DNA from: Gammaproteobacteria bacterium
Lineage (GTDB): Bacteria > Pseudomonadota > Gammaproteobacteria > Enterobacterales > GCA-2746155
Length of the DNA stretch: 8,555 nt
Assembly (NCBI GenBank): GCA_024206355.1
Contig: JAAGZM010000151.1
Location: 1 to 8,555 of the forward strand
Direction: 5' to 3'
The notes beneath the pieces were generated by a model. That model saw nothing but the letters and a program-made list of their open reading frames with translations. It did not search any database and was not told the origin of the DNA. Below, piece by piece: positions 1 to 7,097 of this stretch (position 1 is its first letter; each line of letters begins with the position of its first letter). Both the position numbers and the translations under genes were made by a program.

Positions 1-282
1 AAAATCTATCAAGATCCTTATCCAGAGCAAAAACTTTTTTATCGCTCAGATAATGCAACACTGGCACGACTTGGTGTACCTGCTCATAGCTTCAGCACCA
101 CTCAGTTAGATAAAGATCAACATTATCATCAAGTCAGTGATGATATTAGTACTATTGATTTTAATTCTTTATATGAAACGATTAATCTACTGTCCATTGC
201 AACGCAAGGGTTAGTGTTAGGGAAAGATACACCAGCACGGATTGATAAAAGCAAAGTAAATATCAAAGGCAAGATTTATTAG
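1..282 (+). CDS. M28-family zinc aminopeptidase, C-terminal fragment
   Basis: This is the last 93 codons of a gene that begins before the window, open in frame 1 and ending at TAG (280-282). The sequence fits the C-terminal part of the peptidase M28 catalytic domain. It has an SDN segment (residues 16-18 of the fragment), then a GVPAHSF stretch (25-31), then HYHQVSDD (41-48). In M28 enzymes the equivalent 'YHxxxD' histidine, here H43, is the last ligand of the two-zinc site. A helical tail follows. Such enzymes are usually exported and remove N-terminal amino acids, but the N-terminus and the other zinc ligands are outside the window, so location and specificity cannot be judged. Transcription probably ends at the hairpin about 125 nt downstream. 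Confidence 0.75.
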   Translation, partial: KIYQDPYPEQKLFYRSDNATLARLGVPAHSFSTTQLDKDQHYHQVSDDISTIDFNSLYETINLLSIATQGLVLGKDTPARIDKSKVNIKGKIY

Positions 283-406
283 CGTATATATCGAATTTTA
301 ATCGAGATTGCTGCATCGTTATTGGGTTTTATGGGTACTACTATGATCAGTACGGCTACTGTAAGAACTAGGTGAAACTATTATTTGCTAAAAGGGTTAT
401 CTAAAT

Positions 407-439
407 AAAAATGGGGAGCAATAAGCTCCCCATTTTTTT
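407..439. terminator. Bidirectional rho-independent terminator between the peptidase gene and nirS
   Basis: A perfect 9-bp stem, ATGGGGAGC (411-419) with GCTCCCCAT (425-433), closes a 5-nt AATAA loop. Seven T residues follow on the + strand (433-439). The A-run at 407-411 gives a U-tract for transcripts read from the - strand. The hairpin sits between two convergent genes, so it can end both the peptidase transcript and the nirS transcript, whose stop codon is only about 15 nt away. Nothing else is evident in 283-406. Confidence 0.92.
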
Positions 440-453
440 GTCGATATAGACTC

Positions 454-2385
454 TTAATAAATATCGTGTTGGGTATTATAGAGATTGAACTTACCCGTTG
501 GAGTAATTAATCGCTTATCTTTAATGACTTTCTTTAGCTTACGCGTTTTATCATCAATGACTACGATTGCAGATTCATGACTAGCACTGCTCCAAACTGA
601 GAACCATACCTCATCACCTGCTTTATTATACTCAGGTTGTACGACAAGTTTCGCACCTTCACCTAATCCTGCCATCTTTGCAATAGGTATAACTTTGTAA
701 CCTGTGTCAGGATTATCAATGTCAAATACTGCTATAGACTGGCTCATGCTTTGATCAGGATTTAGTGTTGTATCGACCCAAAGATTCTTAGAGTTAGGAT
801 GGGTTTTAATAAATAACGAACCACCACCTTGACCTTCGAGAGTTCTCACCACTGACCATGCATAGTCCTTAGAAGCGTCAGTTGATATTAGAGAAACACT
901 ACTGTCGCCTAAGTGAGACGTTGCCCATACCTTTCCGTATTTTGGATCGATAAAGTTAGCGCCTCGACCTGGGTGAGGAATTTTACCTACTTCAACAAGT
1001 TTTGTTAATGACGAAGTCTTAGAGTCAATAACGGCAATCTTATTAGATTGATTAGCCGCAGACATAAAGTAGCGATGAGAAGAATCCCAACCACCATCAT
1101 GTAGGAAACGTGCAGCATCAATATTGGTTATTTTAAGATTGGTTAGATCACTATAATCAACCATTAAAACTTTACCAGTCTCTTTTACATTGACAATAAA
1201 CTCTGGCTTTTCATGAGATGCAATAATGGCAGCTACACGAGGCTCAGGATGATATTCACCTGTTTCAACAGCAATACCTCTTGTGGCAACAACTTTAATA
1301 GGCTTTAGAGTATCTCCATCCATAATAACAAATTGAGGAGGCCAGTATGTTCCTGCAATCGCATATTTATCTTCGAAACCTTTAAATTTAGATGTTTCCA
1401 CTGAACGAGCTTCTAATCCAACTTTGATTTCAGCAACCGTTTCTGGGTTTTTCATCCACAAGTCTATCAAGTTAACTCTAGCATCACGACCAATTACAAA
1501 AAGATAACGTCCGGAATATGACATTCTAGAGATATGTACCGCATATCCTGTTTTGATGATGCTGATAATTTTTTTGCTATCGCCATCAATCAGAGCAATC
1601 TTTCCATCGTCTCTTAAGGTAACAGAGAAAATATTTTCAATATTATAATTATTTTGCTTTGAGGTAGGGCGTTCGCTTACTGGTATAACGACTTTCCAGC
1701 TTGCATTAAGCTCTTTCATACCATATTCAGGTGGTACCGGTGGCTCGTTTTGAAGATACTTTGCCATAATTTCAATTTCACTTTCAGAAAGAACATTCGT
1801 TTCTCCCCATGCAGGCATTCCTCCTGATGAACCGTAAGTGATAAATGTTTTCAGGTATTCAGTGCCTCTTTCTGTGGTGATATCAGTAGTTAAAGGCTTG
1901 CCTGTTGCTCCTTTTCTTAAAACACCGTGACAACCTGCGCAGCGCTGAAAATAAATTTCTTTCGCTGATTCAAAATCTGCATCTGATAACTCTACACCAG
2001 TATGACTAGTAGCCTTTTTGACAGCATTTGCATCAATACCAGAAGCTGCACCTTCGTAACCTTTAGCGATTATTTCTCCTCTACCAGCTTTCTGACTAGC
2101 ATAATACTCAGCAACAGCATTCATATCATCTTTATTAAGACCAGATGCAATAGGTTTCATAATTTCATTTTTTCTATCGCCGTTCTTAAAAGCAGCAAGT
2201 TGTTTAATGATATATGATTTATTTTGTCCTGCTAGTGAAGGAAATATTGGATTTAAACTGACTCCATCAACACCATGACATACAAAACATTGTTTGGCTT
2301 TATTAGGGACTTTTGCTTCAATTTGAAGTGTTACAAGCAATACTGAAGTAACAAGTATTGATGTAAGGTATGTAAACTTTTTCAT
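454..2385 (-). CDS. nirS: Cytochrome cd1 nitrite reductase NirS with an extra N-terminal cytochrome c domain
   Basis: NirS is the periplasmic denitrification enzyme that reduces nitrite to nitric oxide. Numbering here counts from the upstream ATG at 2400. I prefer the ATG at 2385 (residue 6): it starts a clean signal peptide (MKKFTYL..., likely cleaved after LQIEA) and has GGTGA 8 nt before it, while 2400 has no Shine-Dalgarno. An additional class I cytochrome c domain spans about residues 31-105, with CFVCH (38-42) and M81 as a candidate sixth ligand. The canonical enzyme follows: heme c at CAGCH (154-158) with M195, then the d1 propeller with proximal H289 and catalytic H434 and H476. Against my recollection of mature P. 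aeruginosa NirS (C47, H51, M88, H182, H327, H369) these all sit at a constant offset of 107. The end, ITPTGKFNLYNTQHDIY, is also NirS-like. The usual protein is about 560-600 aa; this one is longer because of the added domain. No d1-heme biosynthesis gene is nearby. Confidence 0.95.
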   Translation of the reverse strand: MKKFTYLTSILVTSVLLVTLQIEAKVPNKAKQCFVCHGVDGVSLNPIFPSLAGQNKSYIIKQLAAFKNGDRKNEIMKPIASGLNKDDMNAVAEYYASQKAGRGEIIAKGYEGAASGIDANAVKKATSHTGVELSDADFESAKEIYFQRCAGCHGVLRKGATGKPLTTDITTERGTEYLKTFITYGSSGGMPAWGETNVLSESEIEIMAKYLQNEPPVPPEYGMKELNASWKVVIPVSERPTSKQNNYNIENIFSVTLRDDGKIALIDGDSKKIISIIKTGYAVHISRMSYSGRYLFVIGRDARVNLIDLWMKNPETVAEIKVGLEARSVETSKFKGFEDKYAIAGTYWPPQFVIMDGDTLKPIKVVATRGIAVETGEYHPEPRVAAIIASHEKPEFIVNVKETGKVLMVDYSDLTNLKITNIDAARFLHDGGWDSSHRYFMSAANQSNKIAVIDSKTSSLTKLVEVGKIPHPGRGANFIDPKYGKVWATSHLGDSSVSLISTDASKDYAWSVVRTLEGQGGGSLFIKTHPNSKNLWVDTTLNPDQSMSQSIAVFDIDNPDTGYKVIPIAKMAGLGEGAKLVVQPEYNKAGDEVWFSVWSSASHESAIVVIDDKTRKLKKVIKDKRLITPTGKFNLYNTQHDIY

Positions 2386-2400
2386 ATTATGAATCACCAT

Positions 2401-2702
2401 TTTTATAGTTGTTAAAGTTTATTAGAAAAACACGAACCTATAAGCTAACAATGCTAATCCTCTGTATATTTGATCTAAATCAATAGAATTGCTTGAATTT
2501 ATTATAAGTAGATGATTTTAAGTAACGTTTATGGAATTTTTATTGCATATTAGAAAGAGTTGATGTTAAAAATTGTGATTTGATGATTTTTTTCTGCATA
2601 GAAAAGTAAGTTATTTACTTGCTATGTCCTTGGCTAAAGGTTAATGGTGAATGGGTATAGAAATGTTCTGACTAACTGCGTTAGCTCTGTTAAGCTTATT
2701 CG
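2401..2702. other. Divergent intergenic region between nirS and arfB
   Basis: This AT-rich stretch separates the divergent nirS and arfB genes. Apart from the FNR-type box next to nirS, it contains a near-perfect 17-nt dyad: arms AAGTAA (2604-2609) and TTACTT (2615-2620). The dyad could be an operator, but it has no T-tract and is too weak for a terminator. I see no convincing -35/-10 pair for arfB; TATAGA at 2656-2661 is only a possible -10. No small gene is supported here. Confidence 0.5.
2470..2483 (-). promoter_or_regulatory. FNR/ANR/DNR-type box upstream of nirS
   Basis: TTGATCTAAATCAA is a perfect match to the FNR-family palindrome TTGAT-N4-ATCAA. If it sits at the class-II position (centre -41.5), the -10 hexamer falls at 2447-2442 and reads TAGCTT on the - strand, keeping the first T, second A and last T of TATAAT. 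Transcription would then start near 2435, giving a leader of about 50 nt to the preferred start. This implies induction by low oxygen (FNR/ANR) or nitric oxide (DNR/NNR). The site cannot tell which regulator binds. Confidence 0.85.
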
Positions 2703-3116
2703 ATGTTAATAATTACTACAAGACTGTCAATCGCTGATGAAGAAATTGAACTTACTGCCATTCGTGCTCAAGGTGCCGGTGGTCAGAATGTCAATAAGGT
2801 TTCATCGGCAATTCATCTCCGCTTTGATATCGCAGCTTCCTCATTATCTGATAAGTACAAGCAACGTCTATTAGAACTTCGTGATAGAAGGATTAACAAG
2901 GATGGCATAATTGTTATCAAAGCGCAGCAATATCGAACTCAGGAAAAAAATCGTGAGAATGCACTGCAAAGACTTAAAGAAATAATCTTACCTATAACTA
3001 TTGAACAGAAAATTCGACGCCCGACAAAACCTAGTAAAGGATCTCAGAGAAGACGTCTAGAAAGTAAATCGCAAAGAAGTATTTTGAAGTCATTTAGAGG
3101 CAAAGTGAGAGATTAA
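2703..3116 (+). CDS. arfB: Alternative ribosome-rescue factor B (peptidyl-tRNA hydrolase, YaeJ family)
   Basis: ArfB rescues ribosomes stalled on mRNAs that lack a stop codon: its tail enters the empty mRNA channel and its catalytic loop hydrolyses the peptidyl-tRNA. The 137-aa product matches the family length (about 140 aa). It has the release-factor domain with GGQ at residues 26-28 inside RAQGAGGQNVNK, followed by IHLRFDI. The second part of the domain contains DGIIVIKAQQYRTQ. A basic flexible tail rich in Arg and Lys (from about residue 103, RRPTKPSKGSQRRR, to FRGKVRD) is the ribosome-binding part. Full-length release factors are excluded because there is no stop-codon recognition domain. 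The start fits the family N-terminus, although the Shine-Dalgarno is weak. No functional link with its neighbours is evident. Confidence 0.95.
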   Translation: MLIITTRLSIADEEIELTAIRAQGAGGQNVNKVSSAIHLRFDIAASSLSDKYKQRLLELRDRRINKDGIIVIKAQQYRTQEKNRENALQRLKEIILPITIEQKIRRPTKPSKGSQRRRLESKSQRSILKSFRGKVRD

Positions 3117-3162
3117 CGGTATTTGTCTCAGTTTTTCTCACATGATGCGACTGTTAAATTAA

Positions 3163-3195
3163 AATAATATTTGTTATGAATAATATCATTGTTAT
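3163..3195 (+). repeat. Tandem direct repeat upstream of the molybdenum hydroxylase operon
   Basis: AATAATAT followed by TTGTTAT occurs twice in tandem, at 3163-3177 and 3179-3195. The second copy has a 2-nt CA insertion between the halves, so the left halves lie 16 bp apart. The second copy runs into the predicted -35 element. Such spacing is compatible with regulator sites, but the DNA is very AT-rich and chance is possible. Confidence 0.4.
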
Positions 3196-3217
3196 TGCAT
3201 AAAAGGTGTCATAGGAT
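3189..3217 (+). promoter_or_regulatory. Predicted sigma70 promoter of the hcr-like operon
   Basis: TTGTTA (3189-3194, 4/6 to TTGACA) and TAGGAT (3212-3217, 4/6 to TATAAT) are separated by an ideal 17-nt spacer. Transcription would start near 3224, about 28 nt before the first start codon. It is the best pair in this interval but has not been scored against background. Confidence 0.4.
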
Positions 3218-3218
3218 A

Positions 3219-3235
3219 GTTCTAATATTCAGAAC
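3219..3235. promoter_or_regulatory. Candidate operator at the hcr-like operon start site
   Basis: GTTCTAATATTCAGAAC is a dyad with 5-bp arms (GTTCT/AGAAC) around a 7-nt AT-rich core. It lies just after the predicted -10 and over the predicted transcription start, where a bound protein would block initiation. Its size and AT-rich centre resemble Lrp/AsnC-family sites, and Lrp-type regulators are encoded at the far end of the cluster. The assignment is inference. Confidence 0.35.
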
Positions 3236-3251
3236 ATGAGATGCAATAATT

Positions 3252-3734
3252 ATGGTTAGTGCCCCAAAAATTACACTCCGTCTGACGGTCAATGGTCGTC
3301 AAAGGGAAGACTTAGTTCCTCAGAATATGCTGCTTATTGACTACCTTCGTGAGGTGGTGAATATCACCGGCACAAAGTCAGGTTGCGATGGTGGAGAGTG
3401 CGGTGCATGTACAGTTTTAGTTAATGGAGATCCCCATCTTTCATGCCTTTCATTAGCCGTCAGCCTTGCTAACAAGCAAATCGAAACCATAGAGTCACTT
3501 GCAACAAATGGGAGATTATCTGAACTACAACAGATGTTCCACCAGAAATTAGGTACTCAATGTGGTTTCTGTACGCCAGGGATGATTATGGCATCAGAAG
3601 CACTGCTACGTAGAAATGATCATCCGACAGATGACGAAATTACGAAAGCCCTCGAAGGTAACCTTTGTCGATGTACCGGTTATGTGAAAATCTTGGAATC
3701 AGTCAAGGCTGTTTTGGCAGGGAGTAATTCATGA
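3252..3734 (+). CDS. hcrC: Molybdenum hydroxylase, 2x[2Fe-2S] subunit (4-hydroxybenzoyl-CoA reductase gamma-like)
   Basis: This small electron-transfer subunit links the Mo site with the FAD subunit in a xanthine oxidase-family heterotrimer. At 160 aa it matches HcrC/CoxS-type subunits. The N-terminal plant-ferredoxin-like domain holds the first [2Fe-2S] cluster with C45, C50, C53 and C65 (SGCDGGECGAC and LSC). The C-terminal helical domain holds the second cluster with C104, C107, C139 and C141 (QCGFCTPG and CRCTGY). All eight ligands are present, and there is no signal peptide, so it is cytoplasmic. It is first in the operon, and its TGA overlaps the next gene's start as ATGA. Its own Shine-Dalgarno is poor (GAG about 11 nt upstream). 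This subunit alone does not reveal the substrate; the partners do. Confidence 0.93.
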   Translation: MVSAPKITLRLTVNGRQREDLVPQNMLLIDYLREVVNITGTKSGCDGGECGACTVLVNGDPHLSCLSLAVSLANKQIETIESLATNGRLSELQQMFHQKLGTQCGFCTPGMIMASEALLRRNDHPTDDEITKALEGNLCRCTGYVKILESVKAVLAGSNS

Positions 3735-6046
3735 CCATATCTGATGTTAAACCTAATAAGGCAGTTGGTGATCGACTGCCATTAATCGATGGTCTTGAGA
3801 AGGTCACGGGTAAAGCCGAATATACGGCGGATCTCGATGCAAGGGGAGCCTTGGTTGGTTTAATCTTCCGCAGTCCTTTTGCCCATGCTGAAATTACTAA
3901 GCTTGATATTTCTGCTGCGAGAGCATTGGATGGCGTAAAAGCTGTAATAACCGGTGATGATTGCTGTGCTCCTTTTGGTATATTACCAATCTCTGAAAAT
4001 GAATATCCGCTGGTTAAAGGTCGAGTTCGATACCGAGGCGATGCAATTGCCGCTGTTGCTGCTGTTGATATTGAAACGGCTAAACGGGCTATTGAACTTA
4101 TTGAACTTGAGGTTAATGAACTTCCAGCCTATTTTACTGCTGAAGAAGCAATGGCTGATGACGCCATCTTGATCCACGATGATCGTAAAGGTAATTTTGA
4201 ACGTAAAGTCTTTGATGAGTTTGGTAGTACCGAAGATGGTTTTGAAGAAGCAGATCTAGTTCGCGAAGAAAACTATCATTGTAATGAAGTGACTCATGCT
4301 CACATGGAACCTCATGCAGCTCTTGCTGAATATGATGTTGAGCGAGAACAATTAACCTTAAAGTCAGTTACTCAAGTTCCTTATTATGTGCACCTGATGT
4401 TGACCCAATGTATGGGAATGGACTCATCACGAATTCGTGTTATTAAACCTTTTGTCGGTGGTGGATTTGGTGCTAGAACGGAAACATTAAATTTCGAAAT
4501 TATCGCCTGTCTTCTTGCTAGAGCGGCTGGCGGCAAAGTTCGCATGAAGTTAAGTCGTGAAGAGACATTTTTGACCCACCGTGGCCGTCAAGAAACTAAA
4601 ATTAAAATGAAAATGGGGCTGACTAAAGCCGGAAAAATTACCGCCTGTTACGCAACAGTTATTCAAAGAGGTGGCGCCTATGGTGGATATGGCACTATCA
4701 CTTCGCTTTATTCTGGTGCGCTTTTGCATGCAATTTATGATATTCCAAATATTAAATATGATGGTTATCGTGTTTATACCAATACACCTGCCTGTGGCGC
4801 TATGCGCGGTCATGGTACAGTCAATATCCGCTTTGCTTTTGAAACATTACTTAACAGTATGGCAGATGAGTTAGAGCTAGATGCTATTGCTGTGAGACGT
4901 AGTAATTTACTAGAATCTGAGTTTGTAACCCTCAGTGGATTAAAAGCGCTTTCCTATGGTTTACCTGAGTGCTTAGACTGGGTAGAGGACGCTAGTGGAT
5001 GGAAAAATAAATCTAAACAGTTACCGAAAAATAAAGGTATCGGTATAGGATGTTCGCACTTTGTCAGTGGTGCCGGTAAAGCTGTTCATTGGACAGGAGA
5101 GCCAGCTGCAACTATTATTATAAAACTTGATTTTGATGGGGGTATTACCATCTTTACCGGGGCATCTGATATCGGTCAAGGTTCATCAACAATTATCACT
5201 CAGTTAGTTGCTGAGATCTTGGGTTGTGACTACGGTCGAATTCGTGTCATTGCTAACGATAGTGCCATTACTCCTAAGGATAACGGTTCTTATTCTTCTC
5301 GTGTTACGGTATTTGTTGGTAATGCGACTATTGATGCTGCAAAGAAACTAAAAGATATTTTGCTTGAAGCCGCAGCCAAAAAGTTTGAGTGCTCTATTGA
5401 TGACATAGAATGTTTAGGAGAGGCCTACTGTGTAAAAGGCAAATCTGAAGATGCTTTGCCATTTCAGAAAATTCTCGATCAAGCTCTTGTTGATACTGGA
5501 ACCTTGTCGGTTAAAGGTACTTATTTTGTACCCCGTGAATTTCAGGGTATGGGTAAACAAAGAGGCGCTGCGGTAGGTTCATCACCTGGTTACTCTTATG
5601 GTGTAAGTGCTGCTGAAGTGACTGTAGATGAAGACACAGGCCTTGTGACCGTCGATAAAATTTGGTGTGCCCATGATTGTGGCTTAGCAATTAATCCGCT
5701 TTCGGTAGAAGGGCAGGTGCAAGGTGGTGTCTGGATGGGTATGGCACAAGCACTGAGTGAGGAAACTCGTTATATAAATGGCCTACACGCTAATCCTAAT
5801 TTCATCGATTACCGTTTTCCAACCATAGTAGAGTCTCCTGATATTGAGATAAAAATTATTGAACCTGTTGATCCCAATGGCCCATTTGGTGCCAAAGAAG
5901 CTAGTGAAGGTGCGCTATCAAGCATTGTTGCTGCGATAGCTTCTGCTGTTAAAGATGCAACTGGTGTAGAGATGTTGGAGATCCCGATCACGCCTGACAG
6001 GTTATTAACCGCCATGTCTAAACCTGCTGTAAAGAGGGCCTTGTAA
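3731..6046 (+). CDS. hcrA: Molybdenum hydroxylase, Mo-cofactor catalytic subunit (4-hydroxybenzoyl-CoA reductase alpha-like)
   Basis: This is the catalytic subunit, which binds molybdopterin cytosine dinucleotide in this family. The 771-aa protein has the ald_xan_dh_C-type N-terminal domain (about residues 15-135) and the two Mo-binding domains after it. Visible motifs are GGGFGAR (243-249), YTNTPACGAMRGHGT (349-363), DIGQGS (480-485), KDNGSYSSR (516-524) and GPFGAKEASEG (717-727). E723 in the last motif is the conserved active-site glutamate. The AMRGHG form, NEYPL (90-94), TQVPYYVHL (214-222) and HWTGEP (453-458) match what I remember of Thauera HcrA (about 769 aa) along the whole length. 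HCR removes the phenolic OH of 4-hydroxybenzoyl-CoA to give benzoyl-CoA. The start is fixed by GGGAG 6 nt upstream and the ATGA overlap. A related but different substrate remains possible. Confidence 0.9.
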   Translation: MTISDVKPNKAVGDRLPLIDGLEKVTGKAEYTADLDARGALVGLIFRSPFAHAEITKLDISAARALDGVKAVITGDDCCAPFGILPISENEYPLVKGRVRYRGDAIAAVAAVDIETAKRAIELIELEVNELPAYFTAEEAMADDAILIHDDRKGNFERKVFDEFGSTEDGFEEADLVREENYHCNEVTHAHMEPHAALAEYDVEREQLTLKSVTQVPYYVHLMLTQCMGMDSSRIRVIKPFVGGGFGARTETLNFEIIACLLARAAGGKVRMKLSREETFLTHRGRQETKIKMKMGLTKAGKITACYATVIQRGGAYGGYGTITSLYSGALLHAIYDIPNIKYDGYRVYTNTPACGAMRGHGTVNIRFAFETLLNSMADELELDAIAVRRSNLLESEFVTLSGLKALSYGLPECLDWVEDASGWKNKSKQLPKNKGIGIGCSHFVSGAGKAVHWTGEPAATIIIKLDFDGGITIFTGASDIGQGSSTIITQLVAEILGCDYGRIRVIANDSAITPKDNGSYSSRVTVFVGNATIDAAKKLKDILLEAAAKKFECSIDDIECLGEAYCVKGKSEDALPFQKILDQALVDTGTLSVKGTYFVPREFQGMGKQRGAAVGSSPGYSYGVSAAEVTVDEDTGLVTVDKIWCAHDCGLAINPLSVEGQVQGGVWMGMAQALSEETRYINGLHANPNFIDYRFPTIVESPDIEIKIIEPVDPNGPFGAKEASEGALSSIVAAIASAVKDATGVEMLEIPITPDRLLTAMSKPAVKRAL

Positions 6047-7014
6047 TGGAATTTATGCCTGATTTTGAAGTTAAACACCCTAAAACTATAGAAGAAGCCG
6101 TTGTTTTAGCAAAGCAGGACGGAGCAGTCTTTCTTGCTGGTGGTACGGATTTGCTTGCGAACTTACGTCGAGGTGTAGGTGAACCGAAAGTGGTTGTAGA
6201 TCTGACAAATATTGAAGAATTAATGTCGATTAGAGAAACCAAAGATGGTCTGCACATTGGCGCAGGTGTGACTCTGAACCAGCTACTATCAAACGAATAT
6301 ATAAATAATGACTTTAATGTTATTAGTGATGCTGCCCGTACAATTGGCGGTACGACTCATCAATACAATGCAACGGTAGGTGGTAACCTTTGTCTTGATA
6401 CACGTTGTCAGTACTATAATCAGAGTCACTGGTGGCGAAATGCGAATGACTTCTGTCTTAAATACAAGGGAGACATTTGTCATGTTGCACCTAAAGGCAA
6501 AGTTTGTCGGGCGGCCTTTAGTGGTGATTTAGCACCCGCAATGTTGTTGCATCGAGCTGAAGCTGAACTTGTTTCCATAGAAGGTAGTCGAACCATTGAT
6601 CTAGCTGAAATGTACCAAGAAGATGGTGCTAATAGTTTAACATTGTTACCGGGAGAGTTATTAGTTGCCATTAAGATTACAAAGTTATCAGGTTACAAAA
6701 CTGCTTATAAAAAGATGCGTGTTCGTGGTGGAGTAGACTTTCCATTAGCTGGTGTTGCTATGGCCGCCCTTGGTACTGCCGACAAAATTGAAGATCTGCG
6801 TATTGCTTACACCGGTACTAATTCTCAGCCAATTCGATTAACCGGTTTGGAAGAGTTGAACGGTAAAATATTGGACGAAAATACCTTAAAAATGCTTAGA
6901 AAGATCCTCTTCAAGCAAATTATGCCAATGCGCAGTACCTTTACGCCATCAACCTATAGACGAAAAGTTGCTGTAAACCTAACTTACCGCTTGGCAAAGG
7001 AATTATTAGAATAA
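6046..7014 (+). CDS. hcrB: Molybdenum hydroxylase, FAD subunit with [4Fe-4S] insertion (4-hydroxybenzoyl-CoA reductase beta-like)
   Basis: This FAD-binding subunit passes electrons to or from the iron-sulfur subunit. Its 322 aa comprise a vanillyl-alcohol-oxidase-type FAD fold (AGGTDLL at 31-37, ATVGGNLC at 109-116) and a CO-dehydrogenase-flavoprotein C-terminal domain (about 215-320). An insertion at roughly 116-156 carries C121, C137, C145 and C154, with WWRNAND and CLKYKGDICH around them. These correspond, shifted by one, to the recalled cysteines 122, 138, 146 and 155 that bind the extra [4Fe-4S] cluster in Thauera HcrB. Ordinary xanthine dehydrogenase FAD subunits lack this loop, so it is the best evidence for an HCR-type enzyme. 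The start codon overlaps the previous stop (TAATG) with GAGG upstream; an internal ATG at 6055 is a less likely start. Confidence 0.92.
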   Translation: MEFMPDFEVKHPKTIEEAVVLAKQDGAVFLAGGTDLLANLRRGVGEPKVVVDLTNIEELMSIRETKDGLHIGAGVTLNQLLSNEYINNDFNVISDAARTIGGTTHQYNATVGGNLCLDTRCQYYNQSHWWRNANDFCLKYKGDICHVAPKGKVCRAAFSGDLAPAMLLHRAEAELVSIEGSRTIDLAEMYQEDGANSLTLLPGELLVAIKITKLSGYKTAYKKMRVRGGVDFPLAGVAMAALGTADKIEDLRIAYTGTNSQPIRLTGLEELNGKILDENTLKMLRKILFKQIMPMRSTFTPSTYRRKVAVNLTYRLAKELLE

Positions 7015-7038
7015 AGTATCTGCTTTTACCATTAACTT

Positions 7039-7053
7039 TAGAATAGTATTCTA
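7039..7053. promoter_or_regulatory. Palindromic operator candidate upstream of the Lrp-type gene
   Basis: TAGAATAGTATTCTA is a perfect 15-nt dyad around a central G, 45 nt before the start codon at 7098. A weaker dyad, ATTC-N5-GAAT (7065-7077), lies 25 bp further on, and TATTCT recurs at 7047 and 7064. Lrp/AsnC proteins often bind such spaced sites and regulate themselves. The half-site TTCTA is shared with the dyad at 3219-3235. No -35/-10 pair could be fixed here. Confidence 0.5.
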
Positions 7054-7097
7054 TAAAATATGCTATTCTTGATGAATATTGCTTAATAGAGGTTGAT

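Noticed and set aside
2002..2217. 71-codon + strand frame inside nirS
   Set aside because: It is antisense to the well-supported NirS cytochrome region, and has low-complexity Ser/Ile/Phe composition with no start signal.
454..2400. NirN or NirF (d1-related proteins) instead of NirS
   Set aside because: Both catalytic distal histidines (H434, H476) and the complete NirS-type C-terminus are present, and the match to NirS is close along the whole cd1 part.
2703..3116. Truncated peptide-chain release factor 1 or 2
   Set aside because: The protein is complete for ArfB, with GGQ near the N-terminus and the basic ribosome-binding tail; it is not a fragment of a longer factor.
5809..6257. Antisense frames across the Mo/FAD subunit junction
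   Set aside because: They are complements of highly conserved coding sequence and have no ribosome binding site or recognisable domain.
3252..7014. Ordinary xanthine dehydrogenase or CO dehydrogenase operon
   Set aside because: The [4Fe-4S] loop in the FAD subunit and the AMRGHG form in the Mo subunit point to the HCR group, and the CO dehydrogenase active-site cysteine loop is not seen.
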